Positions 16,352 to 21,908 of a DNA stretch of 26,352 bases are shown here, one piece after another; position 1 is the first letter of the stretch; each line of letters begins with the position of its first letter. The position numbers and the translations under genes are program-made. Below the pieces are notes generated by a model that worked only from the letters and a program-made list of their open reading frames with translations, searched no databases and had not been told where the DNA came from. Source of the DNA: CAYFZR01 sp964347835 [NCBI: uncultured archaeon]. GTDB lineage: Archaea; CAYFZR01. The stretch is taken from the NCBI GenBank assembly GCA_964347835.1, contig CAYFZR010000088.1, forward strand, positions 1 through 26,352, read 5' to 3'.

Positions 16352-17371
16352 CTAGATAATAGATCGAATTGATTCTTCATAAGGCGCTCTAGATATCCCT
16401 TTCTCAGTAAATATGGCATCGATCATGTTTGGAGGTGTTATATCAAACGCTGGATTATATACCTCAACTCCCTCGGGAGCTATTCTTTTATTCCATATGT
16501 GTGTTACTTCTTTAGAATCTCTTTCTTCGATAATCACTTCTTCTACACTTTTTTCAAGATCAAAGGTAGAAGATGGAGCCGCTACATAAAAAGGTATTCT
16601 GTGCTTTTCAGCAAGAATCGCTATCCCATAAGTTCCAATCTTATTTATAACATGTCCTGTCATCAGTATTCTATCCGCCCCTACTATGACAGCGTCTACC
16701 ATCTTATTTGCCATTACATGGGCTACCATATTGTCGGTAATAAGTGTAAAAGGAATATTTTTTTTTATAAGTTCGTATGCGGTGAGTCTTGCCCCTTGCA
16801 AAAGAGGTCTTGTCTCCGTTACAAATACTCTAATCTTAGAACCTTTCATCCATGCAGTCTTAATAGGAGCGAGAGCAGTTCCGTATCCTGATGTTGCCAA
16901 GCCGCCTGCATTGCAATGAGTTAAAACGGATTTTTTATCCTTTAAAAAATCGTATCCATATTCTCCAATTTTTTTGTTTGCTTCAATATCCTCTTCCATA
17001 ATTTTATTGGCTTCATCAACTATTTTTTCTCTGAGAACGTCTAAATCATCGTATTTGTAAATTAGGTTTAAAATACGATCGATTGCCCAGAAAAGGTTTA
17101 CTGCAGTAGGGCGTGTTATTTTTAATCTTTCTGCCGCCTTTTTGATTTCTTTGCGAAAATCTTCTATTTCTCTTGCGCTACTATTTATAGCCGATATAGA
17201 TAGCGCATATCCGGCTGATATGCCTATAGCGGGCGCACCTCTTACGTTGAGATTTTCGATTGCTTTTGCCACACACTGGATATCTCTGCATTGAATCCAT
17301 TTCTCTTCAAGAGGAAGTTTTGATTGATCTAAGATGTAAAGAGAATCATCAACCCACTTAAATGGTAGCAT
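16352..17371 (-). CDS. mtnA: Methylthioribose-1-phosphate isomerase (eIF2B-like family)
   Basis: Predicted to isomerise 5-methylthioribose-1-phosphate to methylthioribulose-1-phosphate in methionine salvage. The 339-residue protein has the substrate loop RGAPAIG (44-50), THCNAGGLAT (151-160) with the catalytic cysteine Cys153, the TETRPLLQGARLTA segment (185-198), and VGADRI (230-235) with the catalytic Asp233, followed by NKIGTY. These residues distinguish MtnA from translation factor 2B subunits and from ribose-1,5-bisphosphate isomerase, which share the fold. No other salvage gene is in the window. In archaea the same enzyme may serve a partial pathway. ATG 17371 is 25 bases from a shared TATA box and appears leaderless. 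Confidence 0.88.
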   Translation of the reverse strand: MLPFKWVDDSLYILDQSKLPLEEKWIQCRDIQCVAKAIENLNVRGAPAIGISAGYALSISAINSSAREIEDFRKEIKKAAERLKITRPTAVNLFWAIDRILNLIYKYDDLDVLREKIVDEANKIMEEDIEANKKIGEYGYDFLKDKKSVLTHCNAGGLATSGYGTALAPIKTAWMKGSKIRVFVTETRPLLQGARLTAYELIKKNIPFTLITDNMVAHVMANKMVDAVIVGADRILMTGHVINKIGTYGIAILAEKHRIPFYVAAPSSTFDLEKSVEEVIIEERDSKEVTHIWNKRIAPEGVEVYNPAFDITPPNMIDAIFTEKGISRAPYEESIRSII

Positions 17372-17390
17372 GAATCTAGATTATGTAAGT

Positions 17391-17401
17391 TTTAAATATA
17401 A
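17391..17401. promoter_or_regulatory. Near-palindromic TATA element shared by mtnA and the winged-helix gene
   Basis: TTTAAATATAA reads as a TATA box on both strands. It lies 25 bases before the leaderless mtnA ATG on the minus strand. On the plus strand it predicts transcription near 17422, giving a 16-base leader that contains GGTGG before ATG 17438. The 66-base divergent gap has no other clear TATA candidate. Confidence 0.4.
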
Positions 17402-17437
17402 TTTTGGTTCCTCTTACCTTAGCATGCGGTGGTTTTG

Positions 17438-17803
17438 ATGGCATTCTTTTACTCCAAGAAAGATGAGAGGTTGGATAGGCTTGAGGAAATTTCTGAAGAA
17501 AACCAAAATAGAATAGAGATGCTCTATGAAGAAATTAAGGTTTTACGCACAAAAATTGAAGAATTAGAAAAATTAGTAGAAGAAATGACCATAGTATATC
17601 CTGAAAAGAGAGAATGGTTAAGAGAGGTTCAACTTAGGACTTTAGTTGTTCTCCAAAAGTTAGATGAGGCCTCTCTATCGACTGTATCACATAGACTTGG
17701 GCTGAGCGAAACTTATGTAAAGGGAGTACTCGATCAATTGATAGACCTTGGTTTAGTTACTTCTGAAGATAGGGGAGGAGAGGTATATTACAGATCAAAG
17801 TAG
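17438..17803 (+). CDS. Coiled-coil winged-helix DNA-binding protein
   Basis: A small putative transcription regulator. Residues 5-50 are a charged coiled coil with heptad spacing (RLDRLEEISEENQNRIEML, KIEELEKLVEEM), suited to dimer formation. Residues 60-120 form a winged helix: LRTLVVLQKLDEASLSTVSHRLGLSETYVKGVLDQLIDLGLVTSED is the helix-turn-helix, and the wing is GGEVYYR. The start is ATG 17438 because GGTGG (17428-17432) sits five bases before it; an in-frame GTG at 17429 overlaps that site. It leads a same-strand run of five genes to 21078 and may control them or itself. It is divergent from mtnA. Confidence 0.75.
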   Translation: MAFFYSKKDERLDRLEEISEENQNRIEMLYEEIKVLRTKIEELEKLVEEMTIVYPEKREWLREVQLRTLVVLQKLDEASLSTVSHRLGLSETYVKGVLDQLIDLGLVTSEDRGGEVYYRSK

Positions 17804-17826
17804 TTAGGTATGTTCTTTTTACATCA

Positions 17827-18576
17827 TTGGTTTTCTCTATTTTATACAATGGTTGTATTCTCGATTCCTCAGATGATCAAATTTCCCTGCATATTATATC
17901 TCCCACAATTCAATCGATACTGAACGTATCAGAAGTGAGTACAAAAATATCCAGGTATCACGGAAAACGCGTAATATTAGTTGTTGTCGATGGAATGGGA
18001 TGGTATACATTAGAAAATTGCTTAAACGTTAAAGAACTCCCTACATTTAGATATCTAATAGAAAATGGAAAATATGTAAAGGCAAGAACGGTGTATCCCT
18101 CAGACACCAAACACGGACACGAAGCGATATTCTATGGAAACTCAGGAAAGACAATATTCCAAATTTTAAAAGAAAAAGGACTTAAATCAGCATCTGTTTC
18201 AAATGAAAAACTCTATGAGAAGGCTTTTCCATACGGCGCAGAGATTATAGACGTAAAAGATTTGGACGGGGACGGACTTGAAGGCGACGATGACGACGTG
18301 GTATTAACGATTAAGAAACTTAAAAATAATTACTCATTGATATTTGTTCACCTTAGCGTTGACTGGACATCCCACAAGTATGGACCGTACTCCTATCAGG
18401 CCATTAACGATCTTGAAGACGCAGATAAACAAATAAAAGAAATAATAGAGAAATATTCAGACAGCATTATGATTGTAACAGCGGATCACGGCATGCATGA
18501 GACTCTGAATGGAGGAGAGCATGGGAGCATGCATGAAAAAGATATGATCGTCCCTATAATTATTGGGAGGGTTTAA
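17827..18576 (+). CDS. Alkaline-phosphatase-superfamily phosphohydrolase
   Basis: A 249-residue member of the nucleotide pyrophosphatase/phosphodiesterase branch of the alkaline phosphatase superfamily. Expected metal and catalytic residues are Asp55 (VVDGMGW), Thr94 as likely nucleophile (YPSDTKHGHE), Asp179 and His183 (DWTSHKYG), Asp220-His221 (TADHGMH) and His232 (GGEHG). It has no signal peptide, so it acts inside the cell. Residues 146-157 (DLDGDGLEGDDD) look like a calcium-binding EF-hand-type loop. The frame can begin only at TTG 17827 unless it starts inside the conserved region (GTG 17935); the segment PTIQSILN before the first strand matches this family, so I kept TTG. It is one base from the next gene. 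Confidence 0.78.
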   Translation: MVFSILYNGCILDSSDDQISLHIISPTIQSILNVSEVSTKISRYHGKRVILVVVDGMGWYTLENCLNVKELPTFRYLIENGKYVKARTVYPSDTKHGHEAIFYGNSGKTIFQILKEKGLKSASVSNEKLYEKAFPYGAEIIDVKDLDGDGLEGDDDDVVLTIKKLKNNYSLIFVHLSVDWTSHKYGPYSYQAINDLEDADKQIKEIIEKYSDSIMIVTADHGMHETLNGGEHGSMHEKDMIVPIIIGRV

Positions 18577-18577
18577 G

Positions 18578-19444
18578 TTGCATATCGATCAAAGAGTTCT
18601 GGAAAAATGGATAGATAACTGTAAAAACAGAGATGGAGGTTTTGGATCACGCCCAAAAAGAGAATCGACTCTTAAAGATACATTCAAAGCGTTGTCAGTC
18701 TTATCTTCTAAGAAAATTTATAGCAAGAATAAAAGAAAAATATTCGAATTTGTGCAAAGTTGCAAGGGTTCTAAAGGTTATGGAAAGAGACCCAAATGGG
18801 AAGAAAATATAAGAGACACTTATTTTGCGATAGAGATTCATGAAATCTTAAAAATCCCTTTAGGAGAGGAAAAAAAGATCATAGAACTATTAAACCATTA
18901 CAAAAATGATGATGGAGGCTATGGGTTAAAAAAAGGATGGAATTCTAGCCTATGGAATACTAGGTTTGCAGTACAAGTATACAGTTCTTTGGGAAAAAAA
19001 TCCGAGTTGGAGGAGGGTAAAATTCTAAAACTCATTTCAGATAGGAAAAACGAGGATGGTTGTTTCTCTTATGCAAAAGATAGATTTTCTAGGTTAGAAT
19101 ATACCTACGATGTTCTATCAATTTTAAATGAACTAAATGCTCTCTCAGAAATCGATGGAGATAGAATAATAGAATTTGTATTAAGATGCAAGAAGCCTGA
19201 TGGTGGTTTTGGAGCCTTTCCTCATGATAGATCTTCGCTGGAATATACTTGCAACGCCCTTTGTATTTTCGATATTTTGGATTCTTTTGATCTCGTAGAA
19301 GAGTCAATATTAAGATTTATTCAAAAATGTCAAAATATTGATGGCGGTTTCAGTTCGAGGCCTGGAGAACATTCATATATGGAGAACGCTTACTATGCCG
19401 TCGACTCTCTAAGGAGAATTGAGTCTGCTCAATCTATTCGGTAA
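18578..19444 (+). CDS. Prenyltransferase-beta-subunit-fold protein (six alpha/alpha repeats)
   Basis: An alpha/alpha-toroid protein of 288 residues with six repeats marked by glycine-rich turns (DGGFGSRP, KGYGKRP, DGGYGL, DGCFSYAK, DGGFGAFP, DGGFSSRP). This is the pattern of farnesyl/geranylgeranyl transferase beta subunits and terpene cyclases. The D-x-C plus His zinc ligands of protein prenyltransferases are not evident: the aligned helices read EYTYD, EYTCN and ENAYY. The cyclase DxDD motif is also absent. It has no signal peptide, so it is cytosolic. TTG 18578 is the start because GGGAGG (18565-18570) sits seven bases before it; an in-frame TTG at 18563 overlaps the previous gene and the site. 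It sits between a phosphohydrolase and an ACT-type protein; its function is unknown. Confidence 0.78.
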   Translation: MHIDQRVLEKWIDNCKNRDGGFGSRPKRESTLKDTFKALSVLSSKKIYSKNKRKIFEFVQSCKGSKGYGKRPKWEENIRDTYFAIEIHEILKIPLGEEKKIIELLNHYKNDDGGYGLKKGWNSSLWNTRFAVQVYSSLGKKSELEEGKILKLISDRKNEDGCFSYAKDRFSRLEYTYDVLSILNELNALSEIDGDRIIEFVLRCKKPDGGFGAFPHDRSSLEYTCNALCIFDILDSFDLVEESILRFIQKCQNIDGGFSSRPGEHSYMENAYYAVDSLRRIESAQSIR

Positions 19445-19463
19445 TTACAAAAATGGTGAAAAT

Positions 19464-20093
19464 ATGATTTCATTATCTATTAGATGTAAGCCGAGTATAG
19501 AAGTTTTTAAAGATATAATGAATGTGTTAGAAAAAGCCAATATTAAAAATCTCACCTTTGATATAAGTTTATCATATCCAATTAGGCTCGAAATAGGGGG
19601 AGAATTGAAGGATGTTATTGAAGAATTAGAAAGACATGAAGGTGTGGAGTCAATAAGAGTTGGAAAGCCCTTCGATGAGGTATATGGGAAGAGGGTCCTC
19701 GTCTTTGGTTGGGGGGCTCAAGTAAGTCAAGTCGTCCTTGGCGCGGTAACAGAAGCGGATAGACACAACATAAGAGGAGAAAGGATAAGCGTTGATACCA
19801 TGCCTGTAATAGGAGAAGCACTTACAGACGCTATTTTTTCAATTACAGATTTGCCTAGAGCAAGCATATTGGTACTGGCTTGCGCTATTTTAGACAAAGA
19901 AACAAAAAACGCAATAAACAAACTTAAAGAAGAGACAAACATTCCGATAATCGCTCTAAATTCAATAGGCGAAGGAAAAGAACTCGCAGATCTTATTGTA
20001 ACAGATCCGGTACAAGCTGGAGTAATGGCTGTAATGACTGTGGCCAATACCGCGTTATTCGACATAAAAAAGATCAGAGGAAGGAGATTATAG
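19464..20093 (+). CDS. ACT-like / DUF5612-like archaeal protein
   Basis: The 209-residue protein has an N-terminal ACT-like ferredoxin fold of about 70 residues (ISLSIRCKPSIEVFKDIM through HEGVESIRVGKPF). A C-terminal domain then begins GKRVLVFGWGAQVSQVVLGAV. The layout matches, from memory, a methanogen-type family annotated as DUF5612, which is thought to be regulatory. Features of the second domain are EADRHNIRGERISVDTMPVIGEAL, PRASILVLACAIL, and IIALNSIGEGKELADLIVTDP. ATG 19464 is chosen because GGTGA precedes it by four bases and it clears the previous gene; the frame opens at 19419. No enzyme motif is seen. A small-molecule sensing role is inference from the ACT-like half. Confidence 0.7.
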   Translation: MISLSIRCKPSIEVFKDIMNVLEKANIKNLTFDISLSYPIRLEIGGELKDVIEELERHEGVESIRVGKPFDEVYGKRVLVFGWGAQVSQVVLGAVTEADRHNIRGERISVDTMPVIGEALTDAIFSITDLPRASILVLACAILDKETKNAINKLKEETNIPIIALNSIGEGKELADLIVTDPVQAGVMAVMTVANTALFDIKKIRGRRL

Positions 20094-20145
20094 GGAGATA
20101 AAAAACCTTTTAATGAGATACTAGATTATTACATGAGGTGATCGC

Positions 20146-21078
20146 ATGGATGATACTATCTATGTAATTGGACACAAAAGCCCAGATACCGATTCTATAT
20201 GCTCTGCAATAGCGTACGCAAACCTAAAGACAGAGTTAGGAATGAAAAATGTAAGACCCGCTAGATTGGGAGAGCCAAATCTTGAGACTAAATTCGTACT
20301 TAACTACTTTAAAGCAGATGTTCCTGAGTTACTTGAAGATGGAATTGGAAAGAGACTCATCCTCGTAGACCATAACGAGATATCCCAGACAATAGACGGA
20401 ATCGACGACGCCGATATCGTAGAGGTCATAGATCATCACAAGATAGGAGATATCCAAACTCCAAATCCAATATTTTTCCATGCTGAGCCAATAGGAAGTA
20501 CTGCTACAATAATTGCTGATTTCTACTTTGACGAGGGAATAGAGTTAGAAAAAGATATTGCCGGAATATTACTTGCTTCAATAATTTCTGATACAGTGAT
20601 ATTCAAATCTCCTACTTGCACTGGAAAAGATAGAGATATTGCAATTAAACTGGCTAATATGCTTGGAATAGAAATAGAAAAATTCGGAACAGAGATGTTT
20701 AAGGCAAAGGCAGATTTAGCAAGCAAGAGCGCTCATGAGATATTGGTAACTGACTTCAAAGAATTTGATTTCAGCGGAAAAAAGGTCGGAATTGGACAAA
20801 TAGAAGTTATGGATGAAGAAGAGGTTCAAAAGAAAAGAAAAGAAATACTGGATGAGATGGAAAGACTGAGAAATGAGAGAGGACTAGTCATGATAACCTT
20901 AATGATAACGAATATAATGAAAGAAGCAAGCGAGCTTCTCTTCGTAGGAGAGAAAAAGGAGCTATTTGAAAAAGCATTCGATGCAAAGGTAGAAAATGAC
21001 TCCATTTATCTGGAGGGAGTTATGTCAAGAAAGAAACAGGTTGTGCCTCCACTGGAAACTACGTTCGCGCACGCATGA
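20146..21078 (+). CDS. ppaC: Manganese-dependent inorganic pyrophosphatase (DHH family II)
   Basis: Hydrolyses pyrophosphate to phosphate, pulling biosynthetic reactions forward in the cytosol. The 310 residues show the DHH-family metal ligands His10, Asp14 and Asp16 (GHKSPDTDS), Asp75 (LVDHNE) and Asp96-His97-His98 (IDHHKIG), then IGSTATIIADFY. The C-terminal DHHA2 domain ends with the substrate-binding basic motif Arg295-Lys296-Lys297 (SRKKQVVPPLE). Length and motif spacing are normal for family II, without CBS inserts. A strong GAGGTGATC site three bases before ATG 20146 fixes the start. It is 52 bases after the ACT-like gene and could have its own TATA near 20105-20115. It is the last gene before repeat copy B. 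Confidence 0.93.
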   Translation: MDDTIYVIGHKSPDTDSICSAIAYANLKTELGMKNVRPARLGEPNLETKFVLNYFKADVPELLEDGIGKRLILVDHNEISQTIDGIDDADIVEVIDHHKIGDIQTPNPIFFHAEPIGSTATIIADFYFDEGIELEKDIAGILLASIISDTVIFKSPTCTGKDRDIAIKLANMLGIEIEKFGTEMFKAKADLASKSAHEILVTDFKEFDFSGKKVGIGQIEVMDEEEVQKKRKEILDEMERLRNERGLVMITLMITNIMKEASELLFVGEKKELFEKAFDAKVENDSIYLEGVMSRKKQVVPPLETTFAHA

Positions 21079-21103
21079 AGGCCCTCTTCTAAAAATCTTT
21101 TTT

Positions 21104-21306
21104 TATATGGGGGTGTAGAGAGGGGGTGATAAGGCAGCGTGGCTCGCTGCACCCGCAATTTTATCTAAGATTATCTTATTACTGACACAGGAGAGAGTCG
21201 TTTTCTACTTTACAATTGTATTCTACTCTATATGGGGGTGTAGAGAGGGGGTGATAAGGTAGAATATGATAATTTCAGTATAAAATGCAATATAACCCCC
21301 TTCTAA
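21104..21306. repeat. Intergenic modular repeat, copy B
   Basis: This gap between two convergent genes holds a second copy of the element at 13578-13863. A 31-base unit, TATATGGGGGTGTAGAGAGG continuing GGGTGATAAGG, is repeated exactly at 21104-21134 and 21229-21259. The 27-base hairpin block (21134-21160) is identical to the one in copy A, and AGTCGTTTTCTACT and the tail ending ATATAACCCCCTTCTAAT follow in the same order. The tail abuts the stop codon of the regulator gene on the minus strand, just as copy A abuts the AIM24 stop. No open frame of note is present. Confidence 0.8.
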
Positions 21307-21786
21307 TCATTTAATATTGATTAATAGTTGTTTTCTTTTTACAGGAACGAGTTTTTTTATTTCTACCATTGATTCTTCTTTCAATTCGTATTTATCCATA
21401 CCTACACCCGGTAGATTTCCATTAACTTCATAGATATAATAGCCTTCTTCTCCTTCTATTGATGTTACATACTCTCTATCCTCAACCTTTTGTACCGTAA
21501 CTCCTGAGACCTCTCTTAAGGCGTCCAAGACACTTGCTCCCTTTGGTATCTCTACGTTAACTGAGTCCGCCAATTCATCAAGGACTTGATACTGTTTTTC
21601 CAAATTAGCTTTGAGAACGTGGGTTCTTCCAAACTTCTTTCTCTCGACTAAACCAGCATTTTCTAAAATTTCGATGTGTTTCGCTGTTATGGGAACAGAA
21701 ATGCCAAGTTCTTTAGCCAGTCCGGAGATATGGATCTCTTTTTTTGCCAAAATGCTTAGTATCTTCCTTCTGGTATCACTACTCAA
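21307..21786 (-). CDS. ArsR-type regulator with C-terminal DUF4430-like domain
   Basis: A 159-residue predicted transcription factor. Residues 1-70 are an ArsR-like winged helix (SSDTRRKILSILAKK, ISGLAKELGISVPITAKHIEILENAGLVERKK). Residues 78-146 resemble DUF4430: KGASVLDALREV (82-93), then YVTSIEGEEGYYIYEVNG (106-123), then a strand-rich end (MDKYELKEESMVEIKKL). The membrane DUF4430 protein encoded at 23837 has the near-identical KKSVLDALREV and WFFYVNG blocks, so the two domains are related. No ArsR-type metal-binding cysteines are present. It is divergent from the DUF4430-ECF operon and is a likely sensor-repressor of it. The start is TTG 21786; an in-frame TGA lies 12 bases upstream. Its stop abuts repeat copy B. 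Confidence 0.8.
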   Translation of the reverse strand: MSSDTRRKILSILAKKEIHISGLAKELGISVPITAKHIEILENAGLVERKKFGRTHVLKANLEKQYQVLDELADSVNVEIPKGASVLDALREVSGVTVQKVEDREYVTSIEGEEGYYIYEVNGNLPGVGMDKYELKEESMVEIKKLVPVKRKQLLINIK

Positions 21787-21811
21787 TGCCTTGAAAATTC
21801 AAATCACCAAT

Positions 21812-21842
21812 GTTAATTAACTGATTAATAAGTATTAATTAA
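21812..21842. promoter_or_regulatory. TTAAT-type palindrome cluster in the divergent promoter region
   Basis: GTTAATTAAC (21812-21821), ATTAAT (21824-21829) and TTAATTAA (21835-21842) have centres spaced 10 and 12 bases, on about the same face of the helix. The first lies 26-35 bases before the regulator start TTG 21786, where its TATA box is expected. This may be promoter sequence, a self-regulatory site, or simple AT-richness. Confidence 0.4.
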
Positions 21843-21851
21843 ATTTTAATA

Positions 21852-21859
21852 TTTATATA
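21852..21859 (+). promoter_or_regulatory. Putative TATA box of the DUF4430-ECF operon
   Basis: TTTATATA predicts transcription near 21881. This leaves a leader of about 28 bases that contains the AGGAGGG ribosome binding site (21896-21902) before TTG 21909. Confidence 0.55.
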
Positions 21860-21887
21860 GGTATTGGTTAAGGATTAAAACCATACC
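21860..21887. promoter_or_regulatory. Inverted repeat, candidate operator of the DUF4430-ECF operon
   Basis: GGTAT-T-GGTT, nine bases, AACC-ATACC: two nine-base arms matching completely except for one extra T in the left arm. It begins right after the TATA box and covers the predicted transcript start, the usual site for an archaeal repressor. The divergent ArsR-type protein is the natural candidate to bind it. Confidence 0.55.
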
Positions 21888-21908
21888 TGAATTTTAGGAG
21901 GGAAGAGA

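Noticed and set aside
16499-16891. A 130-codon plus-strand frame inside mtnA
   Set aside because: It is antisense to conserved catalytic segments of mtnA and has a cysteine- and tyrosine-rich composition typical of a shadow frame.
21104-21259. A CRISPR array, suggested by the repeated 31-base unit
   Set aside because: Only two copies occur, 125 bases apart, with no regular spacers, and blocks of it recur inside a different intergenic element at 13578-13863.
21860-21908. A cobalamin riboswitch ahead of the DUF4430-ECF operon
   Set aside because: The predicted leader is only about 28 bases, far too short for that riboswitch, and such elements are not expected here. The inverted repeat fits a protein operator better.
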